From Pseudomonadota bacterium (GTDB lineage: Bacteria > Pseudomonadota > Alphaproteobacteria > Rhizobiales > Pleomorphomonadaceae): 64,000 bases of DNA. The stretch is from the NCBI GenBank assembly GCA_018262505.1, contig JAGSYV010000008.1, forward strand, positions 1-64,000, read 5' to 3'. Position numbers and translations under genes: made by a program. The notes beneath the pieces were generated by a model that worked only from the letters and a program-made list of their open reading frames with translations, did not search any database and had not been told where the DNA came from. This document shows positions 38,315 through 47,465 of this stretch, piece after piece. The stretch's first letter is position 1. The number at the start of each line of letters is the position of its first letter.

Positions 38315-38455
38315 ATGAACACCGACAATCCTGTTGCCGGAGATCTGGTGTCTTTGATTGCCAAGGCCGGAACCGTTGGAGAAAACGCCGACGTCGCGAT
38401 GCGCCGATTGCCGACGTTATTCGCCCTCGCGCCACCAGAAGCTATCGCTACGTGA
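38315..38455 (+). CDS. Small hypothetical protein, possibly frameshifted
   Basis: A 46-codon frame with a strong ribosome site (GAGGAG) six bases before its ATG. It starts MNTDNPVAGDLVSLIAKAG and ends at 38455. In another frame the DNA continues as DVIRPRATRSYRYVKKGPLR then RIFRYF and stops at 38493, a basic C-terminus of the sort seen on small proteins. One base lost near 38415 would join both parts into about 59 residues. No family is recognised. The preceding 38078-38314 shows no gene. Confidence 0.45.
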   Translation: MNTDNPVAGDLVSLIAKAGTVGENADVAMRRLPTLFALAPPEAIAT

Positions 38456-38502
38456 AGAAAGGCCCGCTTCGCCGCATCTTCCGATATTTCTGAAATCGCC
38501 GT

Positions 38503-39630
38503 TCAATCGGCTCGCGACAGCATGAGGCGGAAACGGTACGTGGCGTAGGCGAGGAAAAGCGCGCCAAGGCCGCTCATGATCAGCAGCGGCTTCCAGACGA
38601 GATCGATCGTGGCACCACGATACAGCAGCCCTTGCGAGAACTGCACGTAGTAGACGGACGGCGAGACATGCATCGCCCATTGCAGCACCGTCGGCATGCT
38701 CTCAAGCGGCGTCATGTTGCCGGAGAGCAGCAGCATGGTGGTGAACACCGGGATGGCCATCAGCGCGAATTGCGGCATCGACCGGGCCAGCGTCGCCACG
38801 AGGATACCGAGCGAGGTCGTCGAGAACAGGAAGATGGTGGTCCCGAACAGGAACAGGACGCGCGAGCCGGCCACCGGCACGCCGAGATACCAGCGCACGA
38901 CCAGTTCCATGGACAGCTCGGCGGCGACAAGCAGGACGGCACCATTGGCCAGCACCTTGGCCAGCGCGATCTCGATGGCCCGGACCGGCATCACCAGCAG
39001 ATGTTCGATGGTCCCATGCTCGCGTTCTCGGATGACGGCGGCGCCAACCAGCAGGATCGACAGGATAACAATCGAATTGACCAACTGCATGATCGAGGAG
39101 AACCATCGCCCCTCGATGTTCGGGTTGAAATAGACGCGTGGCGCCGTGACGATCGGCAATTGTGCCTCGATGCCCTTGCTGTTGAGGAAGTTCGCCGCCT
39201 CGGTCAGCAGGATCGACTGGATATAGGCATAGCCGTTGCCGGCCTGGACCATGGCGGTGGCGTCGATGGTCAGACCGATGGCCGGTTGCCGGCCGCGCAG
39301 CACGTCGGCCTCGAAGGACGGCGGAAACTCCAGCACAAAGCCATAGCGGCCGACGTCCATGGCGCGATCGACCTCGCTGCGGGCAACCAGCTCCGGCGTC
39401 TTGAAATAGGGAGCGACGAAGGCATCGGCCATGCGGGCCGTCAGCTGCGAGCGGTCCTCGTCGACAATGGCGATCGTGGCGTTGACGACCTCGAGCTTGA
39501 CGGCGCTCGCCACCATCACCACCGCCGCCGAAAAGGCGTAGACGATGAGGAACAGCATGATCGGATCCCGGCGCAGGCTCCACAGCTCCTTGATGGCCAG
39601 GTAGAAGACGTTGATCACGAAGCGACGCAT
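38503..39630 (-). CDS. ABC-2 type transporter permease (YhhJ-like)
   Basis: Export permease of 375 residues. It has one N-terminal helix (PIMLFLIVYAFSAAVVMVAS), a long periplasmic domain (about residues 45-170) and five C-terminal helices including IREREHGTIEHLLVMP, the conserved ABC-2 cytosolic motif. This is the YhhJ/YbhR arrangement. Its start lies one base after the stop of the double-ATPase exporter. It is the last gene of an HlyD-ATPase-permease export operon. Confidence 0.92.
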   Translation of the reverse strand: MRRFVINVFYLAIKELWSLRRDPIMLFLIVYAFSAAVVMVASAVKLEVVNATIAIVDEDRSQLTARMADAFVAPYFKTPELVARSEVDRAMDVGRYGFVLEFPPSFEADVLRGRQPAIGLTIDATAMVQAGNGYAYIQSILLTEAANFLNSKGIEAQLPIVTAPRVYFNPNIEGRWFSSIMQLVNSIVILSILLVGAAVIREREHGTIEHLLVMPVRAIEIALAKVLANGAVLLVAAELSMELVVRWYLGVPVAGSRVLFLFGTTIFLFSTTSLGILVATLARSMPQFALMAIPVFTTMLLLSGNMTPLESMPTVLQWAMHVSPSVYYVQFSQGLLYRGATIDLVWKPLLIMSGLGALFLAYATYRFRLMLSRAD

Positions 39631-39631
39631 G

Positions 39632-42430
39632 TCATGCCTCCTGCTTGTCGAGAAGAAGGCAGGCGGCACCGATGAACACCACCGCGAAGCCGGCGAGCGC
39701 CAGGTCCGATCTGATGAGGTCAAGGGCGCCTACACCCTTGGCAAAGCTGCCGATGGCGATGGTCTGGAACCAGGACGCGGGGAACAACAGGCCCACCCAG
39801 CGGGCAACACCGTCCATCGATGACATCGGGTTGATGAAGCCGGAGAAGTTGACGGTCGGCACGACGCAGAGGATGGCTGCCGCCATGATGGCGGCAACCT
39901 GCGTCTTGACCAATGTAGAAACCAGAAGGCCGAAGCCTGTGGCAGCCAGCAGGTAGAGCAGGACGCCGACGCTCAGTGCCGGGAACGATCCGGCAAAAGG
40001 TACGCCAAAGAACAGGCGGGCGAAGGCGAACAATGTCAGGTAGCTGGCCACCCCAACCGCCACATACGGCAGTTGCTTGCCGATCATGAAATCCACCACG
40101 GAGGCCGGCGAGGCGGAGAAGTTGGTGATCGAGCCGATCTCGCGCTCCCGCGCCACGCCGACGGCGGTCATCGCCGAGGGAATGAGGATCAGCAGCAGCA
40201 TGATGACGCCGGGCGTGATGGCGTCGACCGAGACGAAGGCCTGATTGTAGGCGTAGCGCGGCCGGAGATCGAAGGGCAGCGTCACCGATACCCCCGGACC
40301 GTACCGGTCATGACTAAGCTGCGCCACATAGGTCAGGACAACACCCTGAACGTAGGCCTTGACCGTCTCGGCGCGGAAGGTGTTGGCCCCGTCGATCAGA
40401 ATTGCCACTTCCGGGCGGGCGCCTTTCAGAAGATCAGCGCCATAGCCGGGCGGGATGGAGACCACGAGGCGCAATTCACCGGAAGCCAGACGTCGGTCGA
40501 CCTCCTGTTCGTCCCGGATCGGCGCCTGAGCATCAAAATAGCTGGAACCTGAAAAAGCGTCGATCAACTGCCCGCTCTCGATCGACTGATCGCGGTCGAA
40601 CACGGCGTAGGGCAGGTTTTTCACGTCGAAGGAAATGCCGTAGCCGAACAGCACCAGCAGCAGCAACGATCCGAGCACCGCAAACGACATGCGGACGGGA
40701 TCGCGGAGGATCTCCACGCCCTCGCGGCGGGCAAAGGTCCAAATCATCGATGCGGTCGCAAAATGGTTCCACCGTCGATGCGGCTTCGATGAAGGGGGAG
40801 TGGACGACGGCGCGGCGGTGTCCGGCTGCGGTGCCGTGACCGGTCCCTTGGTGTCTCGGCTGGCCGCCTCGGCGGCTTCGAGATTGCTGATGAACACGGC
40901 TTCGAGATTGGCTGCGCCGGCTTGCCGGACGAGCTCGGCCGGTGCGCCAACCGCCAGTACGCGGCCTTGATGCATCAGCGAAATGCGATCGCAGCGCTCG
41001 GCCTCGTTCATGAAATGGGTGGAGACGAAGATGGTGACACCATCGTTGCGCGACAGGCCGGCGAGATGGCGCCAGAAATCGTCACGCGCCTGGGGGTCGA
41101 CGCCGGACGTTGGCTCGTCGAGGATCAGCACTTCCGGGCGATGCAGACACGCGGCGGCCAGTTGCAGGCGCTGGCGAATGCCGAGCGGCAGGGCCGACGG
41201 CAGGCTGTCGGCGTGGCTAACGAGGTCGAAGCGCTTCAGCGACTCGTCAACGCGTGGTGCGACGTCGGCCGCGGGGAGGCGGTAGAGACGGGCGTGCAGC
41301 ATCAGGTTGGCCCTGACCGTCAGCTCGTCGTAGAGCGAAAAGCTCTGCGACACGTAGCCGACACGCAGGCGGACGCTGATGTCGCCAGCATCGACCGCAC
41401 TGCCGAGCAACTCGGCGCTACCCTCGGTGGCCGGCAACAGGCCGGTCAGCATCTTCATGGTCGTTGTCTTGCCGCAACCGTTGGAACCGAGAAAGCCGAA
41501 GATCTCGCCTTTCTCAATCTGGAAGGACACGTGATCGACGGCGGTGAAATCGCCGAAGCGTCGCGTCAGCCCGGCAGCGGAAATTGCCCAGTTGCCCGGC
41601 TCCGGCTTGCGCGCCGGCATGACGAAGGCAGGCGCCACCGTCTCGCCGTCGCGGCTACCGAGCCGGCGGTAGGCGTCTTCCAGCGTTGCCTCGCCGGTCT
41701 TGGCCAGGATGTCGGCGAGCGGGCCGTCGGCAATCACCCGGCCGTCGTCAAGGGCGATCACCCGGTCGAAGCGCGCCGCTTCGTCCATGTAGGCGGTGGC
41801 AATGATCACCGTCATGCCGGCGCGCTGGCGGCGGATGGAATCGATCAGGTCCCAGAACTGCCGCCGAGACAGCGGGTCGACGCCGGTGGTCGGTTCGTCG
41901 AGCACCAACAGATCGGGATCGTGAACCAGGGCGCAGCACAGCGACAGCTTCTGCTTCATGCCGCCCGACAGCTGGCCGGCCCGGCGTTGGCGGAACGGAT
42001 CGAGACCGGTCGCCGTCAGCAAGCGGTCGAGGCGGGCGGCCCGCTCGGAGGCAGCCAGTCCGAATAGGCGGGCGTGAAAGTCGACGTTCTCGGCCACCGT
42101 GAGGGTCGGATAGAGATTGCGGCCGAGACCCTGCGGCATGTAGGCAAGGCGCGGAGCAACGTCGTCGCGTCGGCGTCGCTCGCGCATCGAGCCGCCGAAC
42201 ACGCTGATCTCTCCTCTCTGCAGGCGCCGCACGCCGGTGAGAAGGCCGAGCAACGTCGATTTGCCGACGCCGTCCGGTCCGATAATCGCGACCGATGCCC
42301 CGCCGGCAAAGTTCAACGAGACATCGTCGAGCGCCACGGTGCTGCCGTAGCGGTGACCGACGCCGGTCGCGATCACCGGTGCATCCGCCGACTTGGCCTC
42401 GTCAGGCCGATCATTGGCGGGCGTCCTCAT
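39632..42430 (-). CDS. Fused ABC-ABC-permease exporter (RbbA/YhiH-like)
   Basis: Protein of 932 residues with two ATPase domains followed by an ABC-2 permease. ATPase 1 has a P-loop GPDGVGKSTLLGLL and signature QLSGGMKQKLSLCCAL. ATPase 2 has GSNGCGKTTTMKMLTGLLPA and LPLGIRQRLQLAAACLHRPE. The permease half has TM helices around SLLLLVLFGYGISFDVKN and REREIGSITNFSASP. The ATG overlaps the HlyD stop (ATGA). The order HlyD, double ATPase-permease, permease matches E. coli yhiI-rbbA-yhhJ; an efflux role is likely, the substrate is unknown. Confidence 0.92.
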   Translation of the reverse strand: MRTPANDRPDEAKSADAPVIATGVGHRYGSTVALDDVSLNFAGGASVAIIGPDGVGKSTLLGLLTGVRRLQRGEISVFGGSMRERRRRDDVAPRLAYMPQGLGRNLYPTLTVAENVDFHARLFGLAASERAARLDRLLTATGLDPFRQRRAGQLSGGMKQKLSLCCALVHDPDLLVLDEPTTGVDPLSRRQFWDLIDSIRRQRAGMTVIIATAYMDEAARFDRVIALDDGRVIADGPLADILAKTGEATLEDAYRRLGSRDGETVAPAFVMPARKPEPGNWAISAAGLTRRFGDFTAVDHVSFQIEKGEIFGFLGSNGCGKTTTMKMLTGLLPATEGSAELLGSAVDAGDISVRLRVGYVSQSFSLYDELTVRANLMLHARLYRLPAADVAPRVDESLKRFDLVSHADSLPSALPLGIRQRLQLAAACLHRPEVLILDEPTSGVDPQARDDFWRHLAGLSRNDGVTIFVSTHFMNEAERCDRISLMHQGRVLAVGAPAELVRQAGAANLEAVFISNLEAAEAASRDTKGPVTAPQPDTAAPSSTPPSSKPHRRWNHFATASMIWTFARREGVEILRDPVRMSFAVLGSLLLLVLFGYGISFDVKNLPYAVFDRDQSIESGQLIDAFSGSSYFDAQAPIRDEQEVDRRLASGELRLVVSIPPGYGADLLKGARPEVAILIDGANTFRAETVKAYVQGVVLTYVAQLSHDRYGPGVSVTLPFDLRPRYAYNQAFVSVDAITPGVIMLLLILIPSAMTAVGVAREREIGSITNFSASPASVVDFMIGKQLPYVAVGVASYLTLFAFARLFFGVPFAGSFPALSVGVLLYLLAATGFGLLVSTLVKTQVAAIMAAAILCVVPTVNFSGFINPMSSMDGVARWVGLLFPASWFQTIAIGSFAKGVGALDLIRSDLALAGFAVVFIGAACLLLDKQEA

Positions 42431-43422
42431 TTGGCGACCGCTTGCGGCAGATGAACGGTCAGGTTTTCCGGCCAGGTCGCCGCCGGATCGGTCAGCAGGT
42501 AGGCGTTGCCGGTCAGGCCGGATTTGACATAGTCGCGGTAGGTCTGAAGCAGCGACGGATCGATCTTGACTTTGACCCGGTACATCAGCTTGTCCCGCTC
42601 GTCGGCGGTCTCGACGCTTTTCGGCGTGAACTGCGCCTCGGCCGACACGAAGGAGACGGTCGCCGGGATCACCCATTCGCTCGCCGCGTCGAGCACGACG
42701 CGGGCCGGAGCATTGAGATTGACGCGACCGACCAGCCGGGTCGGCAGGAAGACGGTCATGGTGACGTCGGTGAGATCGAGAAGGGTGGCGACCTTGCCGC
42801 CGCTGGCGATGACCTCGCCGCGATTGACCAGCTTGTATTCGATGCGGCCGGCGGTGGGCGCGCGCAGCGTCATGTCATCGATGTTGACTTGGATCAGATC
42901 GACCTCGGCCAGAGCCGCATCGCGGGCAGCCACCGCGTCATCGACGGCGGCGTTGGCGGCGGCAACGCTGGCAACGGCCACGTCGTGTTGTGCCTTGCGC
43001 TGGTCGACCACCGACTGCGGGCCGACTTCCTTGCCGAGCAGTTCGGAGGAGCGCTGCAACTCCACCTCGGCAAGGCCGAGATTGGCTTGCGCCGACACGA
43101 CGTCTGTCTTTGCCTTGGCGATACCGGCGGTGGCGCGGGCGACAGCGGCGCGCGCGGCGGCGCGCTGAGCCAGCAAGTTGGAGGTGTCGAGGATGGCAAC
43201 GACGGCGGCGGCGGCAACAAGGTCGCCTTCCCTCACCCGGATATCGGCGACTCGTCCGGCCAGCTTGGTCGAGATGTCGATGCGTTCGACCTCGATGCGA
43301 CCGTTGGCGACCGTGACGCCGGCCGGCAGCCCGGGATCGGCATAGATGGTCCAGGCATAAAAGCCGCCAGCCGCGACGATAACCAATGCTGAGAGGGATA
43401 GGATAGGAACGAGCTTGCGCAT
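42427..43422 (-). CDS. HlyD family periplasmic adaptor (YhiI-like)
   Basis: Membrane-fusion protein of 331 residues that would link the inner-membrane ABC exporter to an outer-membrane channel. It has an N-terminal anchor (LVPILSLSALVIVAAGGFYA), a lipoyl-like segment (RIEVERIDISTKLAGRVADI), an Ala-rich coiled-coil hairpin at about residues 85-165, and a second lipoyl half (LRAPTAGRIEYKLVNRGEVI). The ATG at 43422 has GAGAGAGG upstream. It is first in the export operon. The 43423-43711 interval upstream shows no gene. Confidence 0.92.
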   Translation of the reverse strand: MRKLVPILSLSALVIVAAGGFYAWTIYADPGLPAGVTVANGRIEVERIDISTKLAGRVADIRVREGDLVAAAAVVAILDTSNLLAQRAAARAAVARATAGIAKAKTDVVSAQANLGLAEVELQRSSELLGKEVGPQSVVDQRKAQHDVAVASVAAANAAVDDAVAARDAALAEVDLIQVNIDDMTLRAPTAGRIEYKLVNRGEVIASGGKVATLLDLTDVTMTVFLPTRLVGRVNLNAPARVVLDAASEWVIPATVSFVSAEAQFTPKSVETADERDKLMYRVKVKIDPSLLQTYRDYVKSGLTGNAYLLTDPAATWPENLTVHLPQAVAK

Positions 43423-43711
43423 CGTGACCTCTCTCCGGTGCGGGCCGGATAGGGTGAGCCGTTTCAATAGCCGCCATGAGCAACCCTAAATAGAGGGTCA
43501 CGGCCAGGTCAGTGACAACGATGCGCTCCGGTCCCCAACCGTCTCACCATCGGTCGGGAGAAGTCGATCGGTCGGCTTCTATATGGATGTGGGAGTAGGA
43601 AAATACATCAGGCAATTGTGCCATGGCCTTCCAGGTTGCCGTGGTGGGGTCGGTCATCGATCCGGTCGCAGGAGCCCCATGAGAGAACTCACCCTAGAGT
43701 ATCCGTGTTGA

Positions 43712-44650
43712 TCAAGGGGATTTTAGCTGCCATTTCCGACCTTCGCCAAGAAGGGCGTTGGCGAGAACGATGAGTTTGCGCATGATCGCGGTGATGGCGA
43801 TTTTTGCCGGCTTTCCTGCGGCGAGGAACTGATCGTATTTGGCCTTTAGGTCGGGATTGAAGCGGATCGCGACGAGGGCGGGCATGTAGAGAGCTTGGCG
43901 GAGGTTGGCCCGGCCGCCGCGAATGAAGGCGCGGCCGGTCCAACGTCCTGACTGGCGGGCGATCGGCGCGAGGCCGGCCAGACTTGCGGCCTGGCCTGGC
44001 TCCAGACTTCCCAGCTCCGGCATTTCGATCAGCAGGGCGAAGGCGGTGATCTTCGAGATTCCCGGGATGCTGGTTACGATGGCGAACCGCTCGGCGAGGT
44101 CGGCATCGGCTTTGATGATCTGGGTGATTGCCGCCTCGATCGCCACGATCTGGCGCTCGATTTGTTCGAGACGCTGGGTGTTGTGGCGCTTCAGAAGTGA
44201 CATGGTCAGCGCCTTGGCGCGGTTCCTGGCGGCGGTGCGGTCTTTCACCAAGGCTTCGCGAGCAAGGCGAAGCTCCTTAAGTTCGAGCAAAACCTCGCTT
44301 CTGGCCGGACGCGTCTCCAGCTCCAGCACTGCGCCCATGCGCGCCAGCATCGCCGCGTCGAGCCGGTCGGTCTTGGCGAGCTTGCCGGTTGCCTCAGCAA
44401 AGCGGCGCGCTTGCCGCGGATTGACCTTGGCGAAAGGAATGTCGGCAGCACCCAATGCACGCTCCAACGCCCGGTGATAGGGGCCGGTCGGTTCGAAGAC
44501 GACGCGCTCAACAGGCGTCTGCGCCAGCCATTTGATCAGCACCTTGTGGCCGCGTTTGTCGTTGGCGAAGCGCTGGCTTGCGCCGTCGGCCAGCCGGTGA
44601 ACATCGAGATGGTCTTTCGAGACATCGACGCCGATGGTATCATTCTTCAT
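43712..44650 (-). CDS. IS110-family transposase (full length)
   Basis: Transposase of about 312 residues with the DEDD RuvC-like N-terminal domain (GVDVSKDHLDVH, VVFEPTGPYHRALERAL, KTDRLDAAMLARMGAVL) and the C-terminal Tnp_20 domain (IPGISKITAFALLIEMPELG then LAGLAPIARQSGRWTGRAFI), including the catalytic Ser region. It appears intact. An in-frame ATG at 44674 could add eight residues. IS110 elements recombine through an encoded bridge RNA from the non-coding end, which may lie in the adjacent 44651-45150 region. Confidence 0.92.
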   Translation of the reverse strand: MKNDTIGVDVSKDHLDVHRLADGASQRFANDKRGHKVLIKWLAQTPVERVVFEPTGPYHRALERALGAADIPFAKVNPRQARRFAEATGKLAKTDRLDAAMLARMGAVLELETRPARSEVLLELKELRLAREALVKDRTAARNRAKALTMSLLKRHNTQRLEQIERQIVAIEAAITQIIKADADLAERFAIVTSIPGISKITAFALLIEMPELGSLEPGQAASLAGLAPIARQSGRWTGRAFIRGGRANLRQALYMPALVAIRFNPDLKAKYDQFLAAGKPAKIAITAIMRKLIVLANALLGEGRKWQLKSP

Positions 44651-45157
44651 CTTTTCCGTGCCTCTGCTTGTCATCCGGGGCTCTCCCCCGGGTATCCGTT
44701 CAGGCCAAAGGAAAAGACGAGGGCGATCAAACTCTAAGTCGACCCGTCAAACGGTCCGCGCTTTCACGATCCGTCCCTCGCCGCTGACGAGAGGGCTGCC
44801 ACCCTCTCCCAGCGGTCCTTTTTGCCTCAGCGGCGCAGAAAGTCATAAGACAAGCGCTGTTCGATCTGATTCAATCAGATCGGCGCTCTAAGTTCTTGTT
44901 TGGGAAGCATCATCTTTTCGATCCTCGTTTCACTCCGGTCGAATGATACTTGTCTTATGAGAATCCGTGCCGATCAGGCACAAAGGAACCGCTGAGAGAG
45001 GGTAGCAGCCCTCTCGTCAGCGGCGAGGGACGGATCGTGGATGTGCCAGCCGTTTGACGGGCCGAGCTAGAGTTTGATCGCCCTCGTCTTTTCCATGTGG
45101 CCTGAACGGATACTCGGGGCTTCGACCCGAATGACAAGCAGAGGCACGGAAAAGATG
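44648..45157. repeat. Head-to-head IS110 inverted repeat (arms 44648-44820 and 44987-45157)
   Basis: About 170 bases upstream of the IS110 transposase recur, inverted and slightly diverged, upstream of a second IS110 gene on the plus strand. Shared blocks include TATCCGTTCAGGCC, GACGAGGGCGATCAAACTCT and CCCTCGCCGCTGACGAGAGG. The 166-base centre contains a perfect palindrome at 44863-44881 (GATCTGATT-C-AATCAGATC) and a CATAAGACAAG inverted pair. This non-coding IS110 leader may include bridge-RNA sequence. Confidence 0.75.
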
Positions 45158-45751
45158 ACCAACATTACCATTGGGATCGACATCTCGAAAGCCGAACTAG
45201 ACGCTCATCGCTGGCCCGATGGTGCGACCAGTCGCTTTCCCAACACACCGGTCGGCTTTAAAGCGCTGCTCAGTTGGATCGGCACCGAGGCACCGCGTAT
45301 CGTCTTCGAGCCAACCGGTTCCTACCATCGCGCTCTGGAGCAACGTCTGTCAGAGGCAGGTCTGCCCTTCGTCAAGGTCAATCCCCGTCAGGCCCGGCGC
45401 TTTGCCGAGGCAACCGGTCGGCTTGCTAAGACAGACCGAGCCGATGCGACTCTCCTGGCGCGGATGGGTGCAGTTCTCGACCTGCCGCCCAGGCCAGCCA
45501 GAGACGACAAGCTCAACGACTTGAGAGAGTTGCGGGTCGCGCGCGAAGCTTTGCTCAAGGATAGGACGGCGACGCTGAACCGAAGTAAGCAGCTGATCAT
45601 TGTCCTGCTTAAACGGCAGAACGCCGACCGGCTGGCCGATTACAACACGTCTCGCTCGCATTCCCAGATCGACTGGCGTACGCCGTCCGAGTTTGCGGCT
45701 ACCTTCCAAATCGATCAGCTGAATCGCCTTGTCGAGTTTTCATGGAAATGA
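45155..45751 (+). pseudogene. Truncated IS110 transposase joined to IS3 OrfB tail
   Basis: The first about 165 residues are an IS110 DEDD domain (GIDISKAELDAHRWPDG, RIVFEPTGSYHRALEQ, KTDRADATLLARMGAVL), related to but different from the copy at 43712. After NADRLAD the frame switches at about 45650 to YNTSRSHSQIDWRTPSEFAA, the C-terminus typical of IS3-family OrfB (integrase tail). The Tnp_20 domain is lost. This junction records one IS landing on, or recombining with, another. It ends 35 bases before the caspase-family gene. Confidence 0.85.
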
Positions 45752-45786
45752 CTGATTTGCGCTCCCGAGCCCACCCGGAGCATGCC

Positions 45787-47427
45787 ATGACCCCGTTATT
45801 TTCCCTGAAGCCTCTGGTGCTCTGCACTACTATCCTATTGTTCGGCCTTGGGTCTTCGCAGGCCGAGACTCGGGCCGTCGTTGTCGGCATCGACACGTAC
45901 CAAACCCTTACACCGTTACGAGGGGCCGAAGCGGACGCCCGAGATATCCGCGACACCCTTAAAAAACGCCGCGTTGAAGATCTCACCGTCCTTCTCAATG
46001 ATGAGGCCGACCGCTCCAGCATCCTTGACTCTATTGACGCCGTGATCGACCGCGCCAAGCCCGACGACTTCGTCATCCTCAGTTTCGCCGGTCACGGCGG
46101 TCAACTCAAATGGGGCAAGATCCGCCCGGCCTACGCCAAGGAGGGCGACCACTACGAGGCGTTTCTACTCGGAAGATTCAGCGCACCCGACAGCCAGGGC
46201 AAGCCGTACCCAGACGCATCCACCTCTCCTGCAGAACGCATTGCCGGCGTCGAAATGAACATCCGGTTACGGGAGCTCAATCAGAAGGGAGTGAGGACCA
46301 TCTTCGTCATCGACACATGCTTCGCCGACGGCTTGACGCGAGAACCCTATATAGGCAGCCCCGACACAGCTCGAACGTTCCGCGGGAACATTCCGATAAT
46401 GGAATTCCAAAACGGATTGGACCCACTGGCGGCCAGTCTCGCCGCTCTACCGCAATCTCAGGACCCCGATCAATTTAAGTCGGTGGTTGTTCTTGCCGCG
46501 GAAAGCGACAACAACACGACGCCTGAGGTTGAACTACCTGAAGGGTCGGGAAAAAGGCGGGGTGCCTTGTCCTACACCTTCGCCCGCCTTCTGGATGGTA
46601 GCCAAGACGTAGGCGCAAATGGCATTGTCAATCGCAGCCAGCTCGTCGGTTATATTCGGTCAAAGGTATCAATAAACTCGGAGAACCTGCAGACACCTGA
46701 AACTCATCCCCGCTCGGATCCCAATGCGCTAGCCATCGACTTCGCCAAGGATTTTGGTGCAGTCACGATGGCCAAACCAGATCAGGCCATAGCTGCCGTT
46801 CGGATGTTCATCTCCGGGAGCGGTGAGGCCTTGCCGCCTTCTCCACGCCCCGAAGCATTCAAAATCGTAGGCGCATCAAGTGCCGATTCAGCCGATCTCA
46901 TCTACGAGGGTGAGAAGGGCGAGGTCTATTCAGCGCAGCAGGATCTGGTAGCTACGGATGTCAGTCTGGATGGTCTCAAGGATGTCGCAGCAAGCACCTT
47001 TTCCATCCGTCGGCTCGTTGCGCTCAACCTGGTCCCGCACCCGCTTTCTCTACTCGGAGGCGACAAGCGTTATCGCAACGGTGAACGGCTCGTGATCGAC
47101 GCCCGGCCAGCCGACGATGCCGAGTATTTCGCTCTTTTTGACATCAACGGCAATGGTATCGTTCAGCTTCTCTACCCGCTGGAGGATAGGAAGGATTCCC
47201 TCCTTTTGGACGGGAGTGAGCCTTTCAGGGGTATGAAGATTAGCCCGCCATTCGGTCGCGATACGGTGGTTCTGGTCACGGACAAAAAGCCGCTGACCGA
47301 ACTGATCACCAGCCTCAATACTCTGAATTCAAACGTCGCTCCCCTCGAAGCCGTGGACTTCATCGAGAAATACAAGACCGACAGCATGCGCCTCGGCATT
47401 CAGGCATTCTTTACGGGTACAAATTGA
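45787..47427 (+). CDS. Secreted caspase-family (peptidase C14) protease with DUF4384-like C-terminus
   Basis: Protein of 546 residues. A Sec signal peptide (residues 1-26, ending SSQA) predicts export. The caspase-like p20 domain starts RAVVVGIDTYQTLTPLRGAE. The catalytic dyad is His103 in LSFAGHGGQ and Cys178 in FVIDTCFADG, both in canonical positions. After about residue 330, a linker leads to a C-terminal region (LVIDARPADDAEYFALFDIN, VQLLYPLEDRKDS) resembling DUF4384, which is found on bacterial caspase-like proteins. GGAG lies eight bases before the ATG. It heads a four-gene operon with a serpin. Orthocaspases usually cut after Arg or Lys; specificity here is not known. Confidence 0.9.
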   Translation: MTPLFSLKPLVLCTTILLFGLGSSQAETRAVVVGIDTYQTLTPLRGAEADARDIRDTLKKRRVEDLTVLLNDEADRSSILDSIDAVIDRAKPDDFVILSFAGHGGQLKWGKIRPAYAKEGDHYEAFLLGRFSAPDSQGKPYPDASTSPAERIAGVEMNIRLRELNQKGVRTIFVIDTCFADGLTREPYIGSPDTARTFRGNIPIMEFQNGLDPLAASLAALPQSQDPDQFKSVVVLAAESDNNTTPEVELPEGSGKRRGALSYTFARLLDGSQDVGANGIVNRSQLVGYIRSKVSINSENLQTPETHPRSDPNALAIDFAKDFGAVTMAKPDQAIAAVRMFISGSGEALPPSPRPEAFKIVGASSADSADLIYEGEKGEVYSAQQDLVATDVSLDGLKDVAASTFSIRRLVALNLVPHPLSLLGGDKRYRNGERLVIDARPADDAEYFALFDINGNGIVQLLYPLEDRKDSLLLDGSEPFRGMKISPPFGRDTVVLVTDKKPLTELITSLNTLNSNVAPLEAVDFIEKYKTDSMRLGIQAFFTGTN

Positions 47428-47465
47428 GCACTTCATCAAGTTCGATTTTGAAGATCGGATAAATA

